From assembly GCA_963706605.1 (NCBI GenBank), contig OY970165.1, forward strand, positions 806,001-870,000: a DNA stretch of 64,000 bases. The letters are read 5' to 3'. Under the pieces are notes generated by a model. It searched no databases. It saw only the letters and a program-made list of their open reading frames with translations, and was not told where the DNA came from. The DNA comes from VRUE01 sp963706605 (GTDB taxonomy: Bacteria > Actinomycetota > Thermoleophilia > Solirubrobacterales > 70-9). Below are positions 44,289 to 53,457 of the stretch, piece after piece; positions within the stretch are counted from its first letter, which is position 1; each line of letters begins with the position of its first letter. Made by a program: the position numbers and the translations under genes.

Positions 44289-45359
44289 ATGATCCGTGCC
44301 CGCGACAAGATCGTGCTCGGGGCGGCGATCGCCGCCTGCCTGCTCCTCGCTGCCTCGCCGGCCAGCGCCGGCTCGCTGCAACCGCGCGGCGAGAAGATCT
44401 TCTTCGGGGTCAGCGACACCGGGGATTCCGCCGACTTCGGCCATTTCAGCACCGCCCTCCGCAAACACCCGGCGCTGATCGAGTCCTTCCGCACCTGGGG
44501 CTCGGACTTCCCCGAGTCGATCGAGCGCTGGCAGGCGGCGCGGGCGCGGCCGGTGCTCCACATCACGACGGCGGACAACGGCGACGGGCACGAGCTGATC
44601 AGCCCGCGATCGATCGCCCAGGGATACGGCGACGAATACCTGGTCCGCCTCAACAAGCTGTTCTGGGCGAAGAAGATGCGCGCCTATATCCGGCCGCTGG
44701 GTGAGCCGAACCGCTGCCTCAACGTCTACGCCTCCTACGACTGCGCCGGGCAGTTGCGCGACGCCGCCCACAAACCCCGCTGGTACAAGCTCGCCTTCCG
44801 TCGCATCTACCTGCTCGTGCACGGGGGCGGCAAGCGGGAGCAGATCGACGCCCGGCTCGCCGAGGCCGGGCTGCCGCCGCTGCAGAGCGAAGCCGGCGGC
44901 TTGCCGCGGGCTCCGGTCGAAGTGATCTGGAGCACGCTTCCCGCCGGCTCACCGACCGTGCCGCAGAACCGTCCCAAGAACTTCTACCCAGGCGACGACT
45001 ACGTCGACTGGGTCGGCACCGACTTCTACTCCGACAACCAGGACTGGAAGGCCCTGACCGGCCTCTACAACCGCTTCGCCTCGAAGCCCTTCGCGCTCCC
45101 CGAGTGGGGCGTGTCGAGCGGCGACGACCCCGGCTTCGTCAAGCGATTGCTGATCTGGGTCGAACGCCACAAGCGCTGCAAGATGCTCGTCTACTACCAG
45201 GACTTCGGCGCGACCAGCTCCTACCGGATCCAGAACTACCCGGCGAGCCTCGGCGTACTCAGCCGCAAGCTCCACTCGCCGCTCTTCCCCTCCTTCGCCC
45301 CGGACCCGCCCAAGGCGCCTCCGCCGCCGCCGGGTGGCCTGGCGCCGAAGGCTCCCTAG
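44289..45359 (+). CDS. Secreted glycoside hydrolase, GH26 (beta-mannanase)-like
   Basis: A 356-aa exported protein with a signal peptide (VLGAAIAACLLLAASPASA). The TIM-barrel signatures are YIRPLGEPN (acid/base Glu, cf. RPLHEMN of GH26), a WVGTDFYSD strand and LPEWGVSSG with the candidate nucleophile Glu. The C-terminus is a Pro-rich tail (KAPPPPPGG). It would cut mannan- or glucan-type polymers outside the cell. Its stop overlaps the end of the convergent PQQ-propeller gene. Confidence 0.78.
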   Translation: MIRARDKIVLGAAIAACLLLAASPASAGSLQPRGEKIFFGVSDTGDSADFGHFSTALRKHPALIESFRTWGSDFPESIERWQAARARPVLHITTADNGDGHELISPRSIAQGYGDEYLVRLNKLFWAKKMRAYIRPLGEPNRCLNVYASYDCAGQLRDAAHKPRWYKLAFRRIYLLVHGGGKREQIDARLAEAGLPPLQSEAGGLPRAPVEVIWSTLPAGSPTVPQNRPKNFYPGDDYVDWVGTDFYSDNQDWKALTGLYNRFASKPFALPEWGVSSGDDPGFVKRLLIWVERHKRCKMLVYYQDFGATSSYRIQNYPASLGVLSRKLHSPLFPSFAPDPPKAPPPPPGGLAPKAP

Positions 45360-46780
45360 CCGGAGGACGACCGGCGGTGGCCCTTGCCCTGCTTCCGCTT
45401 GGGCGGGGGCTTCCCAGCCGGCGCGGGGATGCGCCGCGCCACGCTCGCTTTGTACTTGAAGGGCTGCAACGCGGTGATGCTCGAGTAGCCGGTGAGAAAG
45501 ATGCGGCGGCCATCGGAGATGACCGGGGTGTAGGTGCCGCGGCCGTAGTGGAAGACGCGCCGCCCGCTGCGCATCATGAAGCCGCTGGTGGTGTCGTTGG
45601 TGAACTCGGCGACGTAGACGATGTCGCCGATCGCCGAGAGCGAGCCGACGACCTGACCCCCGGCGGGCCGGCTCCAGCGCAGGCTGCCGTCCTTGGCGTC
45701 GAGCGCGTAGACGTTGCCGTCGAAGGAGCCGATGAAGACGGTCGGCGGGCTGTGGCGCGTGTTCGCCACGGTCGGGCCGGAGTAGGCGTAGCCGCCGGTC
45801 GAGTAGCTCCAGGCGAGCGTCCCGTCCCTGATGTCGAAGCTGTAGACGCGCGAGTCGTTGTTGCCCGCGTAGACCCGCCCGTAGGCGACGGCGGGCGTCG
45901 AGTAGAACTCGCCGGTGCCGCCGAAGCCCGGCCCCAGCGAACCGCTCTGCCACTTCAGCTTGCCGGTCTTGGCTTCGACAGCGTTCATGTAGCCGCCGTA
46001 GTCGCCGACGTAGAGCGTACCCCCGTAGTAGGCGGGCGCCGACTTGATCGCCCCGCCCAGGGGCGTCGCCCAGCGGGTGTTGCCGCTGATCGTGCTGAGC
46101 GCGTACAGGTCGCCGTTCTCGCAGCCGAAGTAGACGGTGCGGTCGATCACGACCGGCGAGGACTCGGCCCGGCCCGGCAGAGAATGTTTCCAGATCACCC
46201 TGCCGGTCTTGGCGTCGAGCTTGACGATGTGGCCGGGGACGAGGTTGACGATGTAGAGGCGGTGTCGGTAGTAGGCCGGCGAAGAGGCGTTGAGGCGGCC
46301 GATGCTGCGTTCCCAGAGAACCTTGCCGGTGTCGGCGTCAAGGGCGAAGGCCGTGCCGCTGTTGTTGACGAAGTAGAGCTTGCCGCCGACGAAAATCGGC
46401 GGAAACTCGAGCAGCGGCCGACCGGTGTAGCGCCAGAGCTTGCGGAAGGGCGGCTTCACCCCCTCTGCCGGCAGGTAGCGGGTACGGGCCGGGGTGCGGC
46501 CGAAGATCGGCCAGTTGACGGTCTTCGCCTCCGGCTTGGGCGGCTTCTGTGGCTTGAAGGGAACGCTCGCGTTGTGGACGTCCGCGGGGCGCTTCAACAG
46601 CTCGTAGCCGACCGCGATTCCGGCCGGCAGCAGAACCGCGGCCACCGCGAGGCAGATCGTCAGCCGTCGGTGCTCACGCCAGAGGAACTTCGGTTCACGC
46701 CTCAGCCGCTCGAGGTCTCGCCGCCAGGGAGCCTTTTTCGAATCTTTCTTGCCGGAAGAAGGGGAGGGCTTCTTGGTCAT
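45356..46780 (-). CDS. Membrane-anchored PQQ-like beta-propeller protein
   Basis: A 474-aa protein with a Lys/Ser/Arg-rich cytoplasmic N-terminus, one membrane helix (about 43-62, LTICLAVAAVLLPAGIAVGY) and an extracellular propeller. At least six PQQ/BamB-type blades are seen: FALDADTGKVLWERSIG, VKLDAKTGRVIWKHSLPG, NAVEAKTGKLKWQSG, YSFDIRDGTLAWSYSTGG and YALDAKDGSLRWSRPAGG. The tail is basic. No enzyme motif; probably a scaffold or binding protein of the envelope. Confidence 0.83.
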   Translation of the reverse strand: MTKKPSPSSGKKDSKKAPWRRDLERLRREPKFLWREHRRLTICLAVAAVLLPAGIAVGYELLKRPADVHNASVPFKPQKPPKPEAKTVNWPIFGRTPARTRYLPAEGVKPPFRKLWRYTGRPLLEFPPIFVGGKLYFVNNSGTAFALDADTGKVLWERSIGRLNASSPAYYRHRLYIVNLVPGHIVKLDAKTGRVIWKHSLPGRAESSPVVIDRTVYFGCENGDLYALSTISGNTRWATPLGGAIKSAPAYYGGTLYVGDYGGYMNAVEAKTGKLKWQSGSLGPGFGGTGEFYSTPAVAYGRVYAGNNDSRVYSFDIRDGTLAWSYSTGGYAYSGPTVANTRHSPPTVFIGSFDGNVYALDAKDGSLRWSRPAGGQVVGSLSAIGDIVYVAEFTNDTTSGFMMRSGRRVFHYGRGTYTPVISDGRRIFLTGYSSITALQPFKYKASVARRIPAPAGKPPPKRKQGKGHRRSSSG

Positions 46781-46866
46781 CGCGGAAGCCGGTCATGGTA
46801 GGGGACCAACCTGAGGCGCTCGCCGGCTTGCGAGGGCCTCGACCGTCCTCCCCTCCGGGCCCGCTC

Positions 46867-47310
46867 TCAGGCTCCCGCGGCGGCGCGTCGCTCCGACTCG
46901 GAGGAGATCCCTTTGAGCAGCGATTTGATCGCCAGCTTCACGACCCCCACCACAGCGGCTCCCCCGACCGGGAGGGTCGGCGTGGTCCGGACCGCGTAGG
47001 TGATCCTGGTGCCGCTGCCGGCGGGCTCCAGCGAGACGGTTCCGACGTGGTCGCGAGCAGGCGCCCCGGAGAGCATCTTGTAGGAGAAGCGGCTGGACGG
47101 CTGGTAGGCGATCACCTCCTCGCGCAGCGGAGGCCCGACCGAGCTGAGGACGCGGATCGCTCCGACTCCGTTCGGCGCCGGCTCCCCCTCCCGCTCCAGC
47201 TCGGAGCGGCGCAGGGGCGTGATGTCGGCGTAGCGCCGGTGATCGGTGAGCACCTCGAAGACCGTCTCGGGCGGCGCCGCAACCTCGCGCACGTAGGTGA
47301 AGCTGGCCAT
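46867..47310 (-). CDS. SRPBCC (START/polyketide cyclase-like) protein
   Basis: About 147 aa from ATG 47310. The fold pattern is typical: FTYVREVAAPPETVFEVLTDHRRYADITP (helix-grip start) and GAIRVLSSVGPPLREEVIAYQPSSRFSYKML, ending in a long C-terminal helix. It binds a small hydrophobic ligand or acts in lipid handling; ligand unknown. It lies 11 bp after the MBL hydrolase gene on the same strand. Confidence 0.83.
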   Translation of the reverse strand: MASFTYVREVAAPPETVFEVLTDHRRYADITPLRRSELEREGEPAPNGVGAIRVLSSVGPPLREEVIAYQPSSRFSYKMLSGAPARDHVGTVSLEPAGSGTRITYAVRTTPTLPVGGAAVVGVVKLAIKSLLKGISSESERRAAAGA

Positions 47311-47321
47311 GCGCGGGGAGG

Positions 47322-48329
47322 CTACTGGAGCGCCCAACGACGCGGGTCGGTTCCCTCGACCGGCGCGGCCTCGCCGAGGATCGCCAGGTGATCGAGGGAG
47401 GAGAGGACGATCTGCAACGCCCAGATGCTGGCCGGGCTGTTGACGTTGTCGGGGCCGACGATCTCCCCGACGATGTCGAACGCCGTCTTCTCGCCCTCCC
47501 CGAGGGAGCTGCGCACCTTGGCGAGCAGCTCCCCGACCTGGCGGCGCGCCTCAGCAATCTTCGTCTCGGGGTCGCGGAAGGTGCGGCCATGCCCGGGCAG
47601 GACGAGGTCCACGTCCAGCGGCTCGACCGCGTCGAGGCTGCGCAGGAATTCGCCGACCGGGTCGGGGCTGTGGCCGTGGTCGAAGAAGAGGACGGTGCGG
47701 CCGAGGAGGTGGTCGCCGGAGATCATCAGCTTGCGCTCGGGCTGGTGCAGGACGACGTGGGACGGTGCGTGGCCGGGCGTCTCATGCACCTGCCAGGCGC
47801 CGAGGTCGGTCTCGACCTCGACTCCGGGCAGCAGGTCGCGATCGGGCACGGCGATCGCGTCGATCCCGTTGTCGTCGTCGTCTTTCCGCCGCTCCCGGTA
47901 GCCCTCCAGGGACGCCGCCGGGACACCGCTCATCCGCGCCACCTCGAGCCGCTGCTCGAGGTGCGCGACGGGGTCGTCGGCGAGCAGGCGGACGTGTTCC
48001 CAGGCGGGGTGCATCCAGAGCTCGCAGCCGGCGCCCTCGACGATCGGGGCGGCGAGCCCGTAGTGGTCGGTGTGGGAATGGGTGCAGACGAGCAGGCGGA
48101 CGTCCTCGAGGCCGAACCCGGCCTGGGCGAGGGCGAGGTCGAAGCGGCGCAGGCCGCCCTTGCCGCCGATCCCGGTGTCGAAGAGGACGATGCCGCCGTC
48201 GGCGGCAACCGCCCAGACGTTGCCGTGCGGCACCCCCGGCCAGGGCAACGGCAGCCGCAGCCGCCAGACACCCGGCAGCACTTTCTCCGCGCGTGGCGCC
48301 TCGGGCCGCTTGCCGGTCATCGTCGCCAT
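47322..48329 (-). CDS. Metallo-beta-lactamase-fold hydrolase
   Basis: A 335-aa MBL-fold protein with CTHSHTDHYG (first metal motif), ETPGHAPSHV, ISGDHLLG and LPGHGRTFRD, a complete two-metal set. A C-terminal winged-helix-like helical segment (about 265-335) is like that of LACTB2-type proteins. Probably a thioesterase, lactonase or nuclease; the substrate is unknown. ATG 48320 is an alternative start. It is divergent from the MFS gene. Confidence 0.87.
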   Translation of the reverse strand: MATMTGKRPEAPRAEKVLPGVWRLRLPLPWPGVPHGNVWAVAADGGIVLFDTGIGGKGGLRRFDLALAQAGFGLEDVRLLVCTHSHTDHYGLAAPIVEGAGCELWMHPAWEHVRLLADDPVAHLEQRLEVARMSGVPAASLEGYRERRKDDDDNGIDAIAVPDRDLLPGVEVETDLGAWQVHETPGHAPSHVVLHQPERKLMISGDHLLGRTVLFFDHGHSPDPVGEFLRSLDAVEPLDVDLVLPGHGRTFRDPETKIAEARRQVGELLAKVRSSLGEGEKTAFDIVGEIVGPDNVNSPASIWALQIVLSSLDHLAILGEAAPVEGTDPRRWALQ

Positions 48330-48392
48330 CCTCTCAGGAGCGGCCCGCCCGGCGCGTGACCGCCGTCATGCTCGGATAGGTTGCAACCGGAC

Positions 48393-49946
48393 ATGGAGTC
48401 GAGCAGCCCCAAACGCGCCGGCCTCGTCCTCGCGGCGCTGATCCTGGTCGCCGCCGTCGCCAACCTCAATCTGGCGGTGGCAAACGTCGCCCTGCCCGAC
48501 ATCGGCAAGGCCTTCGGCTCGGGCCAGACGACGCTCAACCTGATCGCGATCGGCTACTCGCTGGGGCTGGCGACCTCGGTCCTCTACCTCGGCGCGCTCG
48601 GCGACCGCTACGGGCGCAAGATGATGCTGCTGTTCGGCATGGGGCTCTCGATCCCGGCCTCGCTGCTTGCCGGCTTCGCGCCCTCTGACGGTGTCCTCTT
48701 CGTCGCCCGGGTGCTGGGCGGGGTCGCCGCCGGGATGGCCTTCCCGACCACGCTGGCGCTGATCACCGCGCTCTGGTCCGGCAACGCGCGGACCAAATCG
48801 ATCGCCCTCTGGTCGGCGATCGGCGGCGCGATTGCCTCACTGGGGCCGCTGCTCTCCGGCGCCCTGCTCGAGCACTTCGACTGGGGCTCGGTCTTCCTCG
48901 TCACCCTGCCGCTCGCCACCCTCGCCCTCTACATGGCCTGGCGCTACGTCCCGGCCCACGTCAACGAGACGACCGAGCCGGTCGACAACCTCGGTGGCAT
49001 CCTCTCGGTCCTGCTCGTCGCGGCGATCGTGATGGGGATCAACCTCGCCCCGGTGCCGGGCAAGGGGACGCTGGCGATCGGGCTCGGCGTCGTGGCGATC
49101 GCGGCGGCGGCGGCCTTCGTGATCCGCCAGCGGCGGGCGCGCTCGCCGCTGTACGACCTCGAGGTGGCGTCACGGCGAATCTTCTGGGTCGCGGCCTGCG
49201 CCGGGATCATCGTCTTCGGCTCGCTGATGGGGGCGATGTTCATCGGCCAGCAGTTCCTGCAGAACGTGCTCGACTACTCGACCGTGGACTCCGGCCTGGC
49301 GATCCTGCCGGCGGCGGCGCTGATGGTCGTGGTCGCCCCCCGCTCGGCGAAGCTGATCGAGGCCCGCGGCGCCCGCTTCACCCTGCTGATCGGTTACGTC
49401 TTCTGCCTGCTCGGCTTCCTCACCATGCTGCTGCTCTGGAAGCAGGGCATCTCCTACTGGAAGGTCGGCCTCGGCTACGCCCTGATCGGGATCGGGGTCG
49501 GCTTCGCCGGCACGCCGGCCTCCCACTCGCTGACCGGCTCGGTGCCGGTGAAGCGCGCCGGGATGGCCTCCGGCACCGCCGACCTCCAGCGCGACCTCGG
49601 CGGCGCGATCATGCAATCGATCTTCGGCGCCCTGCTCACCGCCGGCTACGCGGCGGCCGCCGGCGCCGCGATCGCCGCCTCGCCTGAAGCGAACAACGTC
49701 AGCGAAAACGTCGAAGGCGAGTTGACCAAGTCGTTCTCCAGCGCCGCCGACACGGCGTCCCAGTACCCCGAATACAGCCACCAGATCATCGCCGCCGCCA
49801 AGACCTCATTCCTGCAGGGTGATCAGATGGCCTACACCGCCGGCATCGTCGCGGTCCTGCTCGGAGCGGCGCTCGTCTTCTTCCTCTTCCCGAAGAAGGA
49901 GCAGGAGGAAGTCCTCCTCGCCCAGTACCAGGCCGAAGACGCCTAG
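48393..49946 (+). CDS. MFS transporter, DHA2 (14-TMS) drug efflux type
   Basis: About 517 aa from ATG 48393; a TTG four codons earlier is possible. Fourteen hydrophobic segments are expected from the length. The MFS motif A is in GALGDRYGRKMMLLFG and motif C-like residues in GGAIASLGPLLSGALLEHFDWGSVF. The C-terminal part has an extracellular loop (about 430-480) before the last helix and an acidic tail. Proton-driven export of a drug or lipid is the family role. Confidence 0.88.
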   Translation: MESSSPKRAGLVLAALILVAAVANLNLAVANVALPDIGKAFGSGQTTLNLIAIGYSLGLATSVLYLGALGDRYGRKMMLLFGMGLSIPASLLAGFAPSDGVLFVARVLGGVAAGMAFPTTLALITALWSGNARTKSIALWSAIGGAIASLGPLLSGALLEHFDWGSVFLVTLPLATLALYMAWRYVPAHVNETTEPVDNLGGILSVLLVAAIVMGINLAPVPGKGTLAIGLGVVAIAAAAAFVIRQRRARSPLYDLEVASRRIFWVAACAGIIVFGSLMGAMFIGQQFLQNVLDYSTVDSGLAILPAAALMVVVAPRSAKLIEARGARFTLLIGYVFCLLGFLTMLLLWKQGISYWKVGLGYALIGIGVGFAGTPASHSLTGSVPVKRAGMASGTADLQRDLGGAIMQSIFGALLTAGYAAAAGAAIAASPEANNVSENVEGELTKSFSSAADTASQYPEYSHQIIAAAKTSFLQGDQMAYTAGIVAVLLGAALVFFLFPKKEQEEVLLAQYQAEDA

Positions 49947-49986
49947 TGTCCTAGCGCGCGTCGGCGGCTTGCGAAGATAGGCCGCG

Positions 49987-51174
49987 ATGGAGGCCACCGC
50001 CGAAACGCGCTCGCCGCGACTCAGCGCCGCGTTGCGCGAAGGCGAGCGGGTGACGCCGCTGGAGCTCTTCTTCGACCTCGTCTTCGTCCTCGCGATCACC
50101 CAGTGCACGGCGCTGATGTCCCACCACCCGACCTGGTCGGGCCTGATCCAGGGGCTGCTGGTGCTGGGAATGCTGTGGTGGGCGTGGACCGGCTACGCCT
50201 GGCTGACGAGCGTCGTCGACCCTGAGGAGGGCGCGGTGCGGCTGGTCATGTTCGGCGCGATCGCGGCGCTGCTGCTCGTCTCCCTCTGCGTTCCGGAGGC
50301 CTTCGGCAACCTGGCGCTCGCCTTCGCGCTCATCTACGGGGTCGTGAGGACCGCCCACATCGCCCTCTTCATGCTCGCCAGCCCGGAGGACGACGCGTTG
50401 CGCCACTCGGTGCTCGCCCTCGCCGCCAGCACCCTGGTCGCCGTCGCCCTGCTTGCCGCCGCCTCGTTCTTCGACGGCCTCGCGCAGGGAGCGCTCTGGG
50501 GCCTGGCGCTGCTCCTCGACATGGGCGGGCCCTACTTCTTCGGCGCCGAAGGCTGGAAATTGGTCCCCGGCCACTTCGCCGAGCGCCACGGCCTGATCAT
50601 CATCATCGCCCTCGGCGAGTCGATCGTCGCGATCGGCGTCGGCGCGGCCGGCGCGTTGACCCTCGGCATCGGCACGGCGGCGGTGCTGGGCGTCACCCTG
50701 ACCGCGGCGATGTGGTGGATCTACTTCGACATCGTCGCGATCGTCGCCGGCCGGCGCCTCGCCGACGCCGAGCCGGGCCAGGTGCAGAACGAGATGGCGC
50801 GCGATTCCTACTCCTACCTCCACCTGCTGATGGTGGCAGGGATCGTCCTGGTCGCCCTCGGCCTGAAAAAGACCATCGGCCATGTCGAGGACAACCTGCA
50901 CGCCGTCCCCGCCTTCGCCCTCCTCGGCGGCGTGGCGATCTATCTCCTCGGCCACGTCGCCTTCCGTTACAGGCACATCCACACGATCAACCGTCAGCGC
51001 TTCCTACTGGCGGTGGTCCTGCTGATCCTGGTGCCGGTCGCGACCGAGCTGCCCGCGCTCGTCACGCTCGGCATCGCCAACCTGCTGCTCTGGGCGATGA
51101 TCGCCTATGAGACGCGCAGCTACGGTGAGGGGCGCCAGCAGGTGCGCCGCCCCGAAGCCACCGCCGAGGCCTGA
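49987..51174 (+). CDS. Low temperature requirement protein A (LtrA) family membrane protein
   Basis: A 395-aa protein with about ten to eleven helices. The family's opening motif VTPLELFFDLVFVLAITQ is clear, as are HAxxRY-like HIALFML and FAERHGLIIIIALGESIVAIG. The biochemical role of LtrA is not established. It stands 40 bp after the MFS transporter stop on the same strand. Confidence 0.9.
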   Translation: MEATAETRSPRLSAALREGERVTPLELFFDLVFVLAITQCTALMSHHPTWSGLIQGLLVLGMLWWAWTGYAWLTSVVDPEEGAVRLVMFGAIAALLLVSLCVPEAFGNLALAFALIYGVVRTAHIALFMLASPEDDALRHSVLALAASTLVAVALLAAASFFDGLAQGALWGLALLLDMGGPYFFGAEGWKLVPGHFAERHGLIIIIALGESIVAIGVGAAGALTLGIGTAAVLGVTLTAAMWWIYFDIVAIVAGRRLADAEPGQVQNEMARDSYSYLHLLMVAGIVLVALGLKKTIGHVEDNLHAVPAFALLGGVAIYLLGHVAFRYRHIHTINRQRFLLAVVLLILVPVATELPALVTLGIANLLLWAMIAYETRSYGEGRQQVRRPEATAEA

Positions 51175-51229
51175 ATCGGTGATCCTCCGCCGTTTGGCCG
51201 GCTGGCCAGTCGCTGCATAGAATCCCCGC

Positions 51230-52711
51230 ATGGCTGAGCGGGAGATCAGGGTGGCGGTGATCGGCGCCGGCATGTCGGGGATCGGGGCGGCGATCCACAT
51301 GCGCCGGGCCGGGATCGAGGACTTCATCGTGCTGGAGCGGGGAAGCGAGCCGGGCGGAACCTGGCGCGACAACACCTACCCGGGCTGCGCCTGCGACGTG
51401 CCGACGGCGCTCTACTCCTACTCGTTCGCGCCGAAACCGGACTGGAGCCGGGCCTTTGCGCCGCAGGAGGAGATCCGCCGTTACCTGCTTGACGTCGCCG
51501 CCGAGCACGGGGTCGCCGACCGCATCCGCTGCAACGCCGACGTCCTCGCCGCCGAGTGGGACGAGGGCCGCCGGCGCTGGCTGCTCCAGACCGGCGCCGG
51601 CGAGTACGCGGCGCGGGTCCTGGTCTCGGCGACCGGTCCCTGGAGCGAGCCGGTGATCCCGGACCTGCCGGGCCTTGACAGCTTTGAGGGCAAGGTCTTC
51701 CACTCCTCGCGCTGGGATCACGAGCACGACCTCGACGGCGCCCGCGTCGCGACGATCGGCAGCGGCGCCTCGGCGGTCCAGTTCGTGCCGGAGATCCAGC
51801 TGCGGGTCGAGTCGCTGACCGTCTTCCAGCGCACCGCGCACTGGGTCCTCCCCAAGGCGGACCGCCCGCTCGGCCGGCGCGTCCAGACGATCTTTCGCCG
51901 CTACCCCGCCACCCAGCGCGCCCTGCGAGGAGGGCTCTACGGCACGGCCGAGGCGCTTGGGGTCGCGACTCGCAACCCGCGGCTGCTGGCGCCGCTGCAG
52001 GCTGCCGGCCGCCGCCACCTGCGTCGCTCCGTTCTCGACCCCGAGCTGCGCCGCATCCTCACTCCCAACTACACGATCGGCTGCAAGCGGCTGCTCTTCT
52101 CGAACGAGTGGTACCAGGCGCTGAGCCGGCCCAACGTCGAGGTCGTGCCCCACGCCGTCGAGGAGGTGCGGCCGCACGGGCTCGTCGGCGCCGACGGGGT
52201 CGAGCGGGCGGTCGACACGATCGTGCTCGGCACCGGCTTCACGATCACCGACCTGCCGATCGCGGCGCGGGTCCGCGGCCGCGGCGGGCGCAGCCTCGAG
52301 GACACCTGGCAGGGGAGCCCCACCGGCTACCTCGGCAGCACCGTCCACGGCTTCCCCAACTTCTTCGTCCTGCTCGGCCCCAACATCGGCAACGGCCACT
52401 CCTCGGCGTTCCTGCTCTCCGAGACGCAGATCGGCTACATGGTCGAGGCGCTGCGGGCGATGTCCCGCGGCGGCCTGGCCAGCGTCGAGGTCCGCGCCGA
52501 CACCCAGCAGCGTTTCAACGACGAGGTCCAAGCCCGCCTCGCCGGCACCGTCTGGAACGCCGGCGGCTGCATGAGCTACTACCTCGACGCGAACGGCCGC
52601 AACAGCACGATGTTCCCCGGCTCGACCTTCGAGCTGCGCCGCCGCCTCAGCCGCTTCGAGCTGGCCGACTACACGATCCGCGCCGAAGAGCCGGCCGCGG
52701 TCGCTGCCTAG
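51230..52711 (+). CDS. Flavin-binding monooxygenase (Baeyer-Villiger-like)
   Basis: A 493-aa enzyme. The FAD site is VAVIGAGMSGIGAAIHM with a following acidic E in VLERGSEPGGTWRDNTYPG. The BVMO fingerprint FEGKVFHSSRWDHE matches FxGxxxHxxxW. The NADPH site is VATIGSGASAVQFVPEI. Late motifs NYTIGCKRLLFSNEWY and VLGTGF are standard. It oxidises a ketone or similar hydrophobic substrate using NADPH and O2. Confidence 0.92.
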   Translation: MAEREIRVAVIGAGMSGIGAAIHMRRAGIEDFIVLERGSEPGGTWRDNTYPGCACDVPTALYSYSFAPKPDWSRAFAPQEEIRRYLLDVAAEHGVADRIRCNADVLAAEWDEGRRRWLLQTGAGEYAARVLVSATGPWSEPVIPDLPGLDSFEGKVFHSSRWDHEHDLDGARVATIGSGASAVQFVPEIQLRVESLTVFQRTAHWVLPKADRPLGRRVQTIFRRYPATQRALRGGLYGTAEALGVATRNPRLLAPLQAAGRRHLRRSVLDPELRRILTPNYTIGCKRLLFSNEWYQALSRPNVEVVPHAVEEVRPHGLVGADGVERAVDTIVLGTGFTITDLPIAARVRGRGGRSLEDTWQGSPTGYLGSTVHGFPNFFVLLGPNIGNGHSSAFLLSETQIGYMVEALRAMSRGGLASVEVRADTQQRFNDEVQARLAGTVWNAGGCMSYYLDANGRNSTMFPGSTFELRRRLSRFELADYTIRAEEPAAVAA

Positions 52712-52721
52712 ACCCGGTGTC

Positions 52722-53414
52722 TCAAGCCCGCCGGCGGCGCGGCCCCGCGGGGTGCTCGAACTCCTGCATGAGGCCGGCGATCGCGAAGCAGGCCGCGCCG
52801 GTCAGGGTTCCCCAGTTCGCCAGGCTGACGGCCAGCTCATCGCCCGTCGACGGGCGCACGAACGAGGCGATCGCCGACACCATGAAGAAGACCGAGCCGA
52901 GCTGGTTGACGGCGACGATCCACCAACCGAGGTCGCGGCGCTGCCAAAAGCGCCAGCCGCCGATCGAGACCATCGCCAGGTGGCCGGAGACGAGGAAGAG
53001 AGAGCAACCGACCACGTCGGGAGACCAGACCAGCCGGTCCTCGCTGGCGGCGTCGAGATTTTGGATGAACGAGTCGACCAGGTTGATCGCGAAGACGATG
53101 GTGCCGGCGAAGAGAACCAGGGCGCTGAGCCAGGCCAGCCGCCGCGGCTCACGCGACCACCAGCGCCAGCGTTGCGGCGCCACCACTCCCTCCCCCGGCT
53201 CGTTGACGACCTGGACGAGCGAGGCGTAGCCGCCACTGCTGAAGAAAAAGCCGCCGATCAGGTAGATGGACAGGTACAGACTCGGCGACGCACCCGATTG
53301 CGCCAGCCCAGCGCCGATCGCGAACAGCGAGCCGCCGACGACGAATGCGGTCGCGGCGACCGCGTTGACGAGGCGCAGGCGTCGCTCGGCGTCGCCGAAG
53401 GGCTGAATTCCCAC
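52722..53414 (-). CDS. Unknown four-to-six-helix membrane protein (YrhK-like)
   Basis: About 230 aa from GTG 53414; a start at 53519 would overlap the preceding gene and adds a low-complexity leader. The hydrophobic segments LVNAVAATAFVVGGSLFAIG, LSIYLIGGFFFSSGGYASLV and WLSALVLFAGTIVFAINLVDS with paired G-G motifs, and the repeated pattern in the second half, recall YrhK-type domains. Function unknown. The DNA just before the GTG holds a small inverted repeat CCCACGATGCACGTGGG (53411-53427). Confidence 0.6.
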   Translation of the reverse strand: MGIQPFGDAERRLRLVNAVAATAFVVGGSLFAIGAGLAQSGASPSLYLSIYLIGGFFFSSGGYASLVQVVNEPGEGVVAPQRWRWWSREPRRLAWLSALVLFAGTIVFAINLVDSFIQNLDAASEDRLVWSPDVVGCSLFLVSGHLAMVSIGGWRFWQRRDLGWWIVAVNQLGSVFFMVSAIASFVRPSTGDELAVSLANWGTLTGAACFAIAGLMQEFEHPAGPRRRRA

Positions 53415-53457
53415 GATGCACGTGGGTTTCCGCCCCGCCGCCGGAATTCCTATGGCG

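Noticed and set aside
53411..53427. Inverted repeat CCCACGATGCACGTGGG as an operator
   Set aside because: Only 6-bp arms, a single copy, and it overlaps the presumed start codon of the YrhK-like gene; too weak to list as a regulatory site.
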